Positions 35,485-43,778 of a DNA stretch of 64,000 nt are shown here, one piece after another (the stretch's first letter is position 1; each line of letters opens with the position of its first letter). The notes beneath the pieces were generated by a model that was given only the letters and a program-made list of their open reading frames with translations, made no database searches and was not told where the DNA came from. The position numbers and the translations under genes are program-made. Origin of the DNA: Pseudomonas sp. TH43 (GTDB lineage: Bacteria > Pseudomonadota > Gammaproteobacteria > Pseudomonadales > Pseudomonadaceae). The stretch covers positions 1 through 64,000 of the forward strand of contig NZ_JAEKFI010000001.1 in the NCBI RefSeq assembly GCF_016650635.1. The letters are read 5' to 3'.

Positions 35485-37143
35485 TTATTGCGCGGCAGTC
35501 ATTGCAGGTCGGCAGCTGTGGAAGATATCCAGCCCCGGCTGATACAGCGAGGTCTTCACCTCAAACAACCCCAGCACCGAATGAAACAGATTGTCATGGC
35601 TCAGATCCGCCTGCCCGGTCTTGCCTTGCAGACAACCGCGATCAATCCCTTCACTCGCCAACGTGCCATTGCCAAACCACATCACCATCGGCACATGGGT
35701 TTGCGCTTCAGGCGCCAGCGCATACGGCGCCGCATGCAGATACAGGCCGTTCTCGCCCAATGATTCGCCGTGGTCGGAGACATACACCATCGAGGTATCC
35801 AGCGAATCCTGATTGCGCTTGAGCAGTTCAACCACCTTGGCGAGGAAATGGTCGGTATACAGAATGGTGTTGTCGTACACGTTGACCAGTTCATCACGGC
35901 TGCAACTGCCCAACTGGTTGGTGTGGCAGATCGGTTTGAAACGCTCCATGTCTTGCGGATAGCGCTCGTAGTACTCGGGGCCGTGGCTGCCGTCGGCGTG
36001 CAGGACGATGATCGCGTGGCCCTTGAGGCTGTCGATGTAGCCTTGCAGATCGGCCAGCAAAGCTTCGTCGAGGCAGTTGTTGCCATCGCAGAACGGCCCC
36101 GGCTGATTCTTCGCGATGTCACGGTGCGGCACGCGCAGGCAGGTGCCTTTGCAGTCGCTGTTGTTGTCCAGCCAAAGCACCTGCACGCCGGCACGCTGGA
36201 GAATGTCGAGCAGGCCTTCGTAGGTCTTGCCTTTCTTGTCGCTGTAATCCTCGCGCGGGAACATCGAGAACATGCACGGTACCGACACCGCCGTCGACGT
36301 GCCGCAGGAGTGCACTTGGGTGAAATTGAGGATGTCCAGTTTGCTCAGTTCAGGGTTGGTCTCGCGCGCATAACCGTTCAGCGAAAAATGATCGGCACGC
36401 GCGGTTTCACCGACCACGAAGACCATCAGCGATTTTTTCTCGCGGTTGGCAGCCTTGGCGCTCATCACCGCGTCTTCGCCGATGGCTTGCACCACGAAGT
36501 GCTTTTTGATGCCCAGGCGTTGCTTGGTGTATTTGCTGATTGCGTAGATGTAGTTGGTCGGGTTGATGAAGTGGGTGAGCTTGTCTTCTTCGCGAAAAAT
36601 TGGCGCGTACGTCGAATAGAACGCGCCTACCGAAGCGCCGATCACCAGCACGCAAGCGACGATCACCAGAATCTTGTTGAGCAGCCCGCGAAAGAATGGC
36701 CGGTAGCGCACCGGCCAACGCCAGATCAGCGCCGCTGGCAGTACACCGAGCAGCAGCACGTAGGCCAGCAGTTTGCCGTTGAACAGCGCGGTGGCTTCAG
36801 ATGGGTTGGTTTCGAAAACGTTCTGAATCATCACCGTGTCGATGGTGATCCCGTATTCGTTCATGAAATAGGCGGCGCAGGCCGAGAGCAGGGCGACCAC
36901 GCTGAGCGCCGGTTTCAGCGTCCAGCGAAACGACACCAGGGTCAGCAGCAGCGTGATGGCGGCCCATAGAAACAGCCCGAAAGAAGCGAAAAACGCCACT
37001 TTGTGCGCGCCTTGCAGGGTGATCAGCGTCCCTAGCGCCTTCCAGGTCGCCAAGTTGTATAACGCCACCAGTGCCAGGGAAAACAGCAGCACCAGTCGGG
37101 TAGATGTGATGGACGGTAAACGCAGTCCGTTGCCCAAAGCCAT
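35485..37143 (-). CDS. eptA: Lipid A phosphoethanolamine transferase EptA
   Basis: This inner-membrane enzyme adds phosphoethanolamine to lipid A, lowering surface charge and polymyxin binding. The 552 residues have about five N-terminal membrane helices (about 15-175), then a periplasmic sulfatase-like domain. That domain has metal ligand GETARADHF, the catalytic threonine in CGTSTAVSVPCMFS, and metal-site motifs LHADGSHGPEYY and VSDHGESLGENG. Several cysteines fit the disulfides of the family. The start at 37143 has AGAGGAAG about 7 bp upstream; 12 more codons are open above it. Upstream at 37210-37236 are spaced repeats that may bind a response regulator. Confidence 0.93.
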   Translation of the reverse strand: MALGNGLRLPSITSTRLVLLFSLALVALYNLATWKALGTLITLQGAHKVAFFASFGLFLWAAITLLLTLVSFRWTLKPALSVVALLSACAAYFMNEYGITIDTVMIQNVFETNPSEATALFNGKLLAYVLLLGVLPAALIWRWPVRYRPFFRGLLNKILVIVACVLVIGASVGAFYSTYAPIFREEDKLTHFINPTNYIYAISKYTKQRLGIKKHFVVQAIGEDAVMSAKAANREKKSLMVFVVGETARADHFSLNGYARETNPELSKLDILNFTQVHSCGTSTAVSVPCMFSMFPREDYSDKKGKTYEGLLDILQRAGVQVLWLDNNSDCKGTCLRVPHRDIAKNQPGPFCDGNNCLDEALLADLQGYIDSLKGHAIIVLHADGSHGPEYYERYPQDMERFKPICHTNQLGSCSRDELVNVYDNTILYTDHFLAKVVELLKRNQDSLDTSMVYVSDHGESLGENGLYLHAAPYALAPEAQTHVPMVMWFGNGTLASEGIDRGCLQGKTGQADLSHDNLFHSVLGLFEVKTSLYQPGLDIFHSCRPAMTAAQ

Positions 37144-37209
37144 TCTTGTTCTTCCTCTACGCAAATAGAAAACACACACGGTTACGCGTGTAACTGTAGA
37201 AGAACATTG

Positions 37210-37236
37210 GTAAAAATTCCGTAAACATCCCGTAAC
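37210..37236 (-). promoter_or_regulatory. Candidate response-regulator site upstream of eptA
   Basis: GTAAA, GTAAA and GTAAC recur at 37210, 37221 and 37232, an 11 bp period, about 67 bp before the eptA start. Direct repeats spaced by one helical turn are the usual form of OmpR-family sites, and eptA genes are often controlled by such systems (PmrA, ColR, CprR). The match to any specific consensus was not established. Confidence 0.4.
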
Positions 37237-37273
37237 AAATGCCCGCCCCCTGTAGGAGCAGATTAGGTCTGGG

Positions 37274-38011
37274 TCAGAAGGATTTGCTGACGCTGGCGAC
37301 CACGGTGGCGGTGCAGACGTCCTTGAAGCCCCAATTGCTCAGGCACTGGCTTTGCGACAGATCGGTGTCGATGTAGCTCAGGCCCAACACCACACCGGCC
37401 AGATTGTGAGTGAGTTTGACTTCCCATTCGCGGTACGACTCTTCGGCGCTGCCGGACGCCGAGTACAAGTGCGGATCCTTGAAGTCCATATTGCCGTAAC
37501 GCAACTTCAGCCCTGATTCGTAAGGCAGCTCGGTTTCATAGCTGATGTAGCTGTACAGCGAGCTCTGTTTGCTATCGATCCCCGGCGCATCACTGGAGTA
37601 ATACGCCGCCAGTTTCACGCCATAAACCCCGAGAATCCCGTAGACCTCGCTCTGGTTGAACTGGCTTTCCTTGGGGTAGGCATATTTGATGTAACCCAGA
37701 TCGAGGCTGACATCCTCGGTGGCCTGCCACAGCCAACCCGCGTAGTAGTCGACTTCCTGACGGGTTTTCAGGCCGCCGCCGAAATCGACGTTCGAGCTCC
37801 AAGCGCCGAGGTACAGGCCGCTGCTGTGAGCGAGGGTCAGACCGGCCTGCATGGCGGGATCATTCTGGGTCTGCGAGATGCCACGAGTGCGGTAATCGCT
37901 GGCCAGGGTCAGATCCACCAGCAGCGCAAAGTCGTCGTTCAAAGGGATCGCTTGGCTGCTCAAGGGCAGCACGCTCAAGAAACTCAGGGCGAACAGGGGC
38001 AAGGCTTTCAT
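37274..38011 (-). CDS. TorF-family putative porin
   Basis: The 245 residues have a signal peptide (about 1-21, ending LSSQA). The beta-barrel domain matches the TorF/TIGR02001 family: LASDYRTRGISQTQNDPAMQ, then WSSNVDFGGG and VDYYAGWLWQ, and a terminal phenylalanine (SVSKSF) as barrels need. Cysteines near the end (SQSQCLSNWGFKDVC) may form a loop. Function is unproven; members are predicted outer-membrane channels. It is transcribed away from eptA on the same strand with a 131 bp gap, and flanked by REP elements. Confidence 0.88.
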   Translation of the reverse strand: MKALPLFALSFLSVLPLSSQAIPLNDDFALLVDLTLASDYRTRGISQTQNDPAMQAGLTLAHSSGLYLGAWSSNVDFGGGLKTRQEVDYYAGWLWQATEDVSLDLGYIKYAYPKESQFNQSEVYGILGVYGVKLAAYYSSDAPGIDSKQSSLYSYISYETELPYESGLKLRYGNMDFKDPHLYSASGSAEESYREWEVKLTHNLAGVVLGLSYIDTDLSQSQCLSNWGFKDVCTATVVASVSKSF

Positions 38012-38055
38012 GTGAAGTCCCGATGTTGTGATTATTGTTGGGCAGTACGAAGTTT

Positions 38056-38147
38056 TGTAGGAGCCGAGCTTGCTCGCGAAGGCGGCCGTTCATTCAGCAT
38101 TGATGTCGACTGAACTGACGCTTTCGCGAGCAAGCTCGGCTCCTACA
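38056..38147. repeat. REP inverted pair of the TGTAGGAGCCGAGCTTGCTCGCGAA type
   Basis: TGTAGGAGCCGAGCTTGCTC and its complement lie between the porin start and the convergently placed end of the amidohydrolase. Same family as 35376-35468 and 46932-48968. Confidence 0.9.
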
Positions 38148-38202
38148 GGGGGTGTGGCGAAAAGGTGATTTCAGGCCCGCGACATAGGGCGAGACCTTGT
38201 TG

Positions 38203-39945
38203 TTATTGAGCCGCGGTATAGACCTGACGGCCGCCGAACCAGGTTTGCAAAACTTTGGTGTCATGCAGGGCTTTGTTGTCGACGCTGAACACATCACGAT
38301 CAAGCACGATGAAGTCTGCCTGCTTGCCCGGTGTCAGCGAGCCGATCTGTTTCTCCAGGCCGATGGTTCGCGCCGCGTTGACGGTGTAGGCGTAGAACAT
38401 GGTTTCACGGTCCAGACGCTCGTCGGCATTGAGCACGCCCAGCGGGCCGACGCGGGTGATGGCCTGGGCCATGGCATTGAAGGGATTCGGCGAAGACACC
38501 GGCCAGTCACTGGCGCCGGCAATCGTCGCGCCCTGTTTGAGCAACGAATGCGCCGGGTATTGATAGCGAAAGGCGAGGGCGCTGACGTACGGTTTGATCA
38601 TGTCGGTGGTGTAGTCGTCGGCGCTGGCCCAGAGCAACTGCATCGAAGCGATCACATTGAGCGGCTTGAAGCGCGCGAACTCTTTCGGGTTGACCATTTG
38701 CAGGTGGGTGATCGAGTGGGTAATGCCGCTCTGGCGATCCTTGCGCGCCTGTTCGATGCCATTCAGCGATTCACGCACTGCGCGGTCGCCAATCGCATGG
38801 ATATGCACCAGCCAACCACGCTGGTCAATGGCACTGACCAGCTCGCCGAAATGCTGCGGATCGATCAGTAATTCACCCTGTTTGTGCGAGTTGCTGTACG
38901 GATCGATCATCGCCGCGCTCTGCGCCGGGAACTCGATCACGCCGTCGGCGAAGATCTTGATGCCGGGCAAGGTCAGATTGGCAATGCCCTGAAATTGCTG
39001 GCGAACCTTGTCCAGGGTATCGAGGTCGGCGGGCACGCTTTTCGGGTTGGCCACCAGCAGTGCGGCGACGTGCACACTCATGTCGCCGCTTGCCGACAGC
39101 GCTTTATATGCCGGCAGCACACCGACGGTTTTTTCGGTGGGCTTGAGCGCAAATACCGCCTCGCCCGGTGCGGCGTTGGCGGCCGGGTCCATCCACGCGG
39201 TGATGCCGAGGCTGTTGTTGAAACGCACCGCTGATTTGGCAGCGTTCAACATGTCGGTGGGGCTCGGCACCGGCATTTTCGAGGCGACGCGATCCCAACC
39301 GGCATCGACCACGAAGCCGTTGGGCTCGCCACTGGCCAGTTTGCCGAGGGTGTCCTTTTCTGCGTCGGGCAGGGTCTTCAGCAATGCTGCATCAATGCCA
39401 GCGAGTTTGAGCATCACATTGTTGGCCCATGCGGTGTGGTGATCGCTGCCGATGAACACCACCGGCACGCTCGCCCATTCGCCGCTGTTGAAGGTTTTGC
39501 CCAGCGCTTCAGCCTGTGCCCAATAAGCCGAACTCATGCCGGCAATGCTCAGCACATCGCCGTGTTTGGCTTTGCCGTCTTCGCGCCAGCCGCGCAGGCG
39601 TTTTTCCAGCTCATCGAGGGCGACGACTTCGTCCTCCATGTTGGCCGACACCATTTCCAGCCCGCCGAAAATCGCGTGGGAATGGCTGTCGATCAGGCCG
39701 GGCATCAGGGCTTTGCCCTTGAGGTCGATGACTTGGGTGCCGGGTTCGATCAAGGCTTTGATCTGCGCATCTGTGCCGACTTTCAGCACCTTGCCGTTTT
39801 CCACGGCCAGTGCCTGAACCTTGGGTTGCGCACGGTCGGCGGTGAAAATCTTGCCATTGAGCAGGATCAGATCAGGCGCGGCCATGGCTTCCATCGAGGC
39901 AAAACTTACAGCGACAACCAACAGCTTCGGGATGAATCTTTTCAT
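38203..39945 (-). CDS. Exported amidohydrolase, YtcJ-like (amidohydrolase family 3)
   Basis: The 580 residues begin with a signal peptide (MKRFIPKLLVVAVSFASMEA, cleavage after MAA). The TIM-barrel metal hydrolase that follows has DSHSHAIFGG (metal HxH), the long family-3 insertion, VHIHAIGDRAVR, and late ASDWPVSSPNPFNAM (metal Asp). The C-terminal GSLTPGKQADFIVLDRDVF is typical of the superfamily. It should cleave an amide or related bond in the periplasm; the substrate is unknown. The start 39945 follows AAGGAA by 7 bp; the frame runs 130 codons upstream only by overlap with the divergent LysR gene. LysR control is likely. Confidence 0.9.
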   Translation of the reverse strand: MKRFIPKLLVVAVSFASMEAMAAPDLILLNGKIFTADRAQPKVQALAVENGKVLKVGTDAQIKALIEPGTQVIDLKGKALMPGLIDSHSHAIFGGLEMVSANMEDEVVALDELEKRLRGWREDGKAKHGDVLSIAGMSSAYWAQAEALGKTFNSGEWASVPVVFIGSDHHTAWANNVMLKLAGIDAALLKTLPDAEKDTLGKLASGEPNGFVVDAGWDRVASKMPVPSPTDMLNAAKSAVRFNNSLGITAWMDPAANAAPGEAVFALKPTEKTVGVLPAYKALSASGDMSVHVAALLVANPKSVPADLDTLDKVRQQFQGIANLTLPGIKIFADGVIEFPAQSAAMIDPYSNSHKQGELLIDPQHFGELVSAIDQRGWLVHIHAIGDRAVRESLNGIEQARKDRQSGITHSITHLQMVNPKEFARFKPLNVIASMQLLWASADDYTTDMIKPYVSALAFRYQYPAHSLLKQGATIAGASDWPVSSPNPFNAMAQAITRVGPLGVLNADERLDRETMFYAYTVNAARTIGLEKQIGSLTPGKQADFIVLDRDVFSVDNKALHDTKVLQTWFGGRQVYTAAQ

Positions 39946-40048
39946 TGAAGATTTCCTTGTTATTGCGTCTGATGGCGAGATTAGTGGCTGGAAGCGGCTG
40001 ACAGAACGCCTCCCGCACGAAAAACGTTTTTGCCTGAATGGAAAAAGC

Positions 40049-40966
40049 ATGGACAAGTTGGGCGCATTGAAAATGTTCGTGGTCACCGCGCAGCTCGGCA
40101 GTTTCAGCCGCGCCGCCGAGCAATTGGGCAAGACCCCCTCGGCCCTGACCAAAGCGGTCAACCATCTGGAGTCTGAACTCGGCGCGCGGTTGTTCGAGCG
40201 CAGCACGCGGCGGATTTTGCTGACCGAGATTGGTCGGGTGTATCTGGAAACTGCGCGGCTGGTGTTGCAGCGGCTGGACGAGGCCAGCGAAGAAATCGAG
40301 CAGTTGCAGCATGGCTTGCGCGGCAGCCTGAAAATCACTGCGCCGCTGGCCTATGGACGGGCGTTTCTCGATCAGGTGTGTGACGGTTTTTTGCAGCAAT
40401 ACCCGCAGATCAGCCTGCAAGTGGATCTGTGTGATGCGTTCGTCAATCTGCTCGAAAGTGGTTATGACCTGGCCTTGCGTGAAGGCCACGATGACTTGCC
40501 GGGGCTGATTGCGCGGGTGGTGGGCAGCAATCGTCTGGCCCTGTGCGGCAGTCCCGAGTATTTGGCGCGTAAGGGTTTACCGGTCAATCCGCAGACCCTC
40601 GAACAGCATGAATGGCTGCTCTATCAGCACCCTTTGCTCAGCCGCGAATTCTGGTGGGCCGAGCGCGACGGTCAGCGCCATAGCCTTCCCCAACCGGCGA
40701 CGCCGCGGTTGCGCAGCGACAATTACGATCTGTTGCTGGCCAGCGCTCTGGCCGGGCGCGGTTTGCTGCACACGCCACTGTGGAGCGCTGCGCCGTACAT
40801 CGCCGACGGGCGACTGGTGCGGGTCATGGCTGATTACGAGATCGACCCGGATACTTTCGGCCCGCACATTCTCGCGGTGTACCCGAGCCATCGGCGGGCC
40901 ACGGCCAAAGTCGTGGCGTTCATCGATTACATCGCCGCCTTCCTCGCCGAACGCCACCTCAACTGA
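40049..40966 (+). CDS. LysR-family transcriptional regulator
   Basis: The 305 residues have an N-terminal winged helix (about 4-62) with FVVTAQLGSFSRAAEQLGKT and LESELGARLFERSTRRI. The LysR substrate-binding domain follows (about 90-300), with GSLKITAPLAYGRAFL and GYDLALREG. It belongs to the CrgA/PA1399-like group by its short helical link. It starts 103 bp from the divergent amidohydrolase, the usual position for a LysR protein controlling its neighbour. A longer upstream frame is only shadow from the opposite strand; ATG 40049 begins exactly at the DNA-binding domain. Confidence 0.92.
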   Translation: MDKLGALKMFVVTAQLGSFSRAAEQLGKTPSALTKAVNHLESELGARLFERSTRRILLTEIGRVYLETARLVLQRLDEASEEIEQLQHGLRGSLKITAPLAYGRAFLDQVCDGFLQQYPQISLQVDLCDAFVNLLESGYDLALREGHDDLPGLIARVVGSNRLALCGSPEYLARKGLPVNPQTLEQHEWLLYQHPLLSREFWWAERDGQRHSLPQPATPRLRSDNYDLLLASALAGRGLLHTPLWSAAPYIADGRLVRVMADYEIDPDTFGPHILAVYPSHRRATAKVVAFIDYIAAFLAERHLN

Positions 40967-40978
40967 CGTCAAATCCCC

Positions 40979-41062
40979 TGTAGGAGCTGCCGCAGGCTGC
41001 GATCTTTTGATGTTTTTTTTAAAGGCAAGATCAAAAGATCGCAGCCTTCGGCAGCTCCTACA
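40979..41062. repeat. REP inverted pair of the GTAGGAGCTGCCGCAGGCTG family
   Basis: TGTAGGAGCTGCCGCAGGCT and its complement, with GATCTTTTGAT near the centre. Same family as 23021-23106. It separates the LysR gene from the lexA2 operator. Confidence 0.88.
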
Positions 41063-41114
41063 TGGATTTACGGGGATCCTGACCTGCGGTGCTTGTCAGG
41101 AAAATCCTACAGGA

Positions 41115-41126
41115 GTACAAATGTAC
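41115..41126 (+). promoter_or_regulatory. LexA2-type operator overlapping the lexA2 start
   Basis: GTAC-AAAT-GTAC matches the GTAC-N4-GTGC pattern reported for LexA2 of P. putida, differing in one base and more symmetrical. The box covers the ribosome site edge and the ATG at 41121, so bound repressor would block the promoter-proximal region of the lexA2-imuA-imuB-dnaE2 operon. No CTG-N10-CAG type LexA box was seen here. Confidence 0.7.
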
Positions 41127-41738
41127 TCCATGACCAACCTCACTCCCCGCCGTACCGCCATTCTGACTTTTATCCGCGATCGCATCGCCGAGCACGGTCA
41201 GCCCCCAAGCCTCGCTGAAATCAGCGAGGCTTTTGGTTTTGCTTCGCGCAGCGTGGCGCGCAAGCATGTGCTGGCGCTTACCGAAGCCGGGTTTATCGAA
41301 GTCAATCCGCATCAGGCCCGAGGCATTCGTTTGCTTGGGCAACCGGCGCGCCCGGAGTTGCTCGACATTCCCGTGCTCGGCCGCGTCGCTGCCGGTGCGC
41401 CGATTGGCGCCGATGCCGACATCCATAGCCGCTTGCTGCTCGACCCGGCGCTGTTCTCGCGCACGCCCGATTACATGCTGCGGGTGCAGGGCGACTCAAT
41501 GATTGAGGACGGCATTCTCGACGGCGATCTGGTCGGCGTGCGGCGCAATCCCGAAGCGCTCAACGGCCAGATCGTTGTCGCGCGGCTCGACGGTGAAGTC
41601 ACCATCAAACGTTTCGAACGGCTCGGCGATGAAGTGCGGCTGTTGCCGCGCAACCCGGCGTATCAGCCGATTGTCGTGCGCGACGATCAGGATCTGGCCA
41701 TCGAAGGGGTGTTCTGCGGTCTGGTGAGGCAAGGCTGA
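41121..41738 (+). CDS. lexA2: LexA2-type SOS repressor
   Basis: The 205-residue repressor/protease has a winged helix-turn-helix (about 5-70) with PPSLAEISEAFGFASRSVAR. The self-cleavage site is Ala-Gly in GRVAAGAP (about 93-100), the catalytic serine is in QGDSMIEDGI, and the lysine is in DGEVTIKRF. Cleavage stimulated by RecA would derepress the operon. It heads the mutagenesis cassette, as LexA2 does in P. putida and relatives that carry two LexA proteins. ATG 41121 has AGGAG 5 bp upstream; ATG 41130 is an alternative. The stop overlaps the imuA start (TGATG). Confidence 0.93.
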   Translation: MYSMTNLTPRRTAILTFIRDRIAEHGQPPSLAEISEAFGFASRSVARKHVLALTEAGFIEVNPHQARGIRLLGQPARPELLDIPVLGRVAAGAPIGADADIHSRLLLDPALFSRTPDYMLRVQGDSMIEDGILDGDLVGVRRNPEALNGQIVVARLDGEVTIKRFERLGDEVRLLPRNPAYQPIVVRDDQDLAIEGVFCGLVRQG

Positions 41739-42355
41739 TGGGCGCCGTCGTTGCGTTGGATACGCTGTTCAATGGCGGCCAGGTCTGGAAGGGCCGGCCT
41801 GCGCCACCGGCTGCCAGCCCACAACCGACCGGGCATGCAGCGCTGGACGCGGCACTGCCCAGCGGTGGCTGGCCGGAAGCGGCATTGAGCGAAATCCTGT
41901 TGGCCGGCCCCGGGGTCGGCGAGCTGCAATTGGTCTGGCCGACGCTGGCGCGGCTGTCGGCAGCGGGCGAGCGCATCGTGCTGGTGGCGCCGCCGTTCGT
42001 GCCGTACCCGCAAGCGTGGGAGAACGCCGGGGTCGACCTGCGTCAGTTGTCGGTGATTCAGGCCAGTGAGCGCGATGCCTTGTGGGCGGCGGAACAATGC
42101 CTGCGTTCGGGCAGTTGCGGCGCGGTGCTGTGCTGGCCGCACAAGGCTGATGATCGCGCCTTGCGGCGCTTGCAGGTGGCGGCGGAAACCGGCCAGACCC
42201 TGGCGTTTGCCTGGCGCCCGTTGAGCGAAGCGGTCAACCCGTCGCCCGCCGCGCTGCGCATTGCCATCGACGCCAAACCTGCGCAATTACGCGTCCTCAA
42301 GTGCCGTGGCGGACTCGCGCGCACCGCGCCGATTGCCTTTGCCGTGGGTCACTGA
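41738..42355 (+). CDS. imuA: ImuA, RecA/SulA-like accessory protein of the mutagenesis cassette
   Basis: The 205 residues form a reduced RecA-like core (HAALDAALPSGGWPEAALSE, about 30-49, then GVGELQLVWPTLARL and VLVAPPFVPYPQAW). ImuA helps the translesion polymerases ImuB and DnaE2 act during SOS mutagenesis; older annotations call it SulA-like. The ATP-binding P-loop is degenerate (GPGVGELQ instead of GxxxxGKT), as usual for the family. It begins on the last base of the lexA2 stop and ends 7 bp before imuB, so the four genes are one operon. Confidence 0.92.
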   Translation: MGAVVALDTLFNGGQVWKGRPAPPAASPQPTGHAALDAALPSGGWPEAALSEILLAGPGVGELQLVWPTLARLSAAGERIVLVAPPFVPYPQAWENAGVDLRQLSVIQASERDALWAAEQCLRSGSCGAVLCWPHKADDRALRRLQVAAETGQTLAFAWRPLSEAVNPSPAALRIAIDAKPAQLRVLKCRGGLARTAPIAFAVGH

Positions 42356-42362
42356 GGTCGCC

Positions 42363-43778
42363 ATGCGCTGGGTGTGTATTCTGTTCCCGCAATTGGCCCT
42401 CGACGCCGTGCTGCGTCAGCGTCCCGATCCCGATGAACCGTTGGTGCTGCTCAGTGGCCCGGCCCAGCGGCGGGTGCTGCAAGCGGTGAATCCGGCGGCG
42501 CGCAAACTCGGTTTGCGTCCCGGCCAGTCGATGACCGCCGCCCAGGCCATGAGCAAAGGTTTTGTCACCGCTGATTACGAGGCCGCCGAGGTCGAACACT
42601 GGCAGCAGTTTCTCGCCGCGTGGGCCTACGGTTTCAGCGCGCAGGTCAGCGTGCATTACCCGCGCACCGTGGTGTTCGAGATCGAGTCGAGCCTGGGCCT
42701 GTTCGGTTCCTGGGCGCAGTTCGAAGCACGGTTACGCAAGGAACTGACCGATCTGGGCTTCCGCCATCGCATCGTCGCCGCACCGAATCCAGTAGCGGCG
42801 CGAGTGTTGGCCAACGCTTATGACGGTTTGGTGGTGCCGGACGGCGAAGCCTTGCAGCATCACCTCGGGCAATTGCCCGTCGACCGCGTTGGGCTGGAAC
42901 CGGGCGTAGCCACGGCGTTGTCGCGCATGGGCCTGCGCAACCTCAGTCAGTTGCAGAACCTGCCGCGTCAGGCGCTGGCCCGGCGTTTCGAAGCGCAGAT
43001 GCTCAAACACCTCGACACCTTGTTCGGTGCGCGGCCATTGGCGCTGGAGTTTTACCTGCCGCCCGATCGATTCGATGTACGCATCGAACTGAATTTCGAC
43101 GTGCAATCCCATCAGGCACTGCTGTTCCCGTTACGCCGTTTGACCGGCGATCTGTCGGCATTCCTTTGTGGGCGCGACAGCGGCGTGCAGCGTTTCGACC
43201 TTCATCTGGAGCACGCCGGGCTGCCGGACAGCGTAATCAAGGTTGGCCTGCTCAGCGCCGAACGTGACCCGGCGATGCTCTTTGAGCTGGCGCGTGGACG
43301 GCTGGAGCAAGTGCAAGTTGAAGCGCCGGTGCGCGGTTTTCGCTTGCGCGCCGAGGATCTGCCGAGTTTCGTGCCGCAGTTTCAGGAGCTGTTCGACGAC
43401 CGTCCGCAGCAGACCTTGCCGTGGGAGCAGTTACGCGAGCGCCTGCGCGCACGGTTGGGCGATGATGCGGTGCAAGGGCTGCGATTCCAGGCCGATCATC
43501 GGCCGGAGTGCGCGTGGCAGAACGGTGTCGATAAACAACGTTGCGCAGGCTTGCCGAGTGTCCAGCGTCCGGGCTGGTTGCTCGGTGAGCCGCAAAGCGT
43601 GCCGCAAGGTTCGGCGCGAATCCTCATGGGCCCGGAGCGCATCGAATCGGGCTGGTGGGACGGCGACGATGTGCGCCGCGATTACTACCTGATCCAGAAC
43701 CGCGCCGGTCAGCAGGGCTGGGCCTATCGCGCGGTAGGCGAGGGCGGTCCGTTGTGGCTGCAGGGCTGGTTTGCATGA
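42363..43778 (+). CDS. imuB: ImuB, Y-family polymerase-like protein
   Basis: The 471 residues resemble Y-family DNA polymerases: [20 protein letters not shown] at the N-terminus, palm/fingers-like region (about 5-180), then HhH-like and little-finger-like parts, and the family's C-terminal [16 protein letters not shown] segment. The catalytic acidic residues of true polymerases are not evident ([12 protein letters not shown] where VDSCYA or SIDE motifs occur), consistent with ImuB being an inactive adaptor that binds the beta clamp. ATG 42363 was chosen because the upstream frame overlaps imuA. The stop overlaps the dnaE2 start (ATGA, 43775-43778). Confidence 0.93.
   Translation: MRWVCILFPQLALDAVLRQRPDPDEPLVLLSGPAQRRVLQAVNPAARKLGLRPGQSMTAAQAMSKGFVTADYEAAEVEHWQQFLAAWAYGFSAQVSVHYPRTVVFEIESSLGLFGSWAQFEARLRKELTDLGFRHRIVAAPNPVAARVLANAYDGLVVPDGEALQHHLGQLPVDRVGLEPGVATALSRMGLRNLSQLQNLPRQALARRFEAQMLKHLDTLFGARPLALEFYLPPDRFDVRIELNFDVQSHQALLFPLRRLTGDLSAFLCGRDSGVQRFDLHLEHAGLPDSVIKVGLLSAERDPAMLFELARGRLEQVQVEAPVRGFRLRAEDLPSFVPQFQELFDDRPQQTLPWEQLRERLRARLGDDAVQGLRFQADHRPECAWQNGVDKQRCAGLPSVQRPGWLLGEPQSVPQGSARILMGPERIESGWWDGDDVRRDYYLIQNRAGQQGWAYRAVGEGGPLWLQGWFA

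Noticed and set aside
40509..41120. Long N-terminal extension of LexA2 reaching back into the LysR gene
   Set aside because: It crosses another gene and a REP pair. ATG 41121 has a good ribosome site and gives the normal LexA length.
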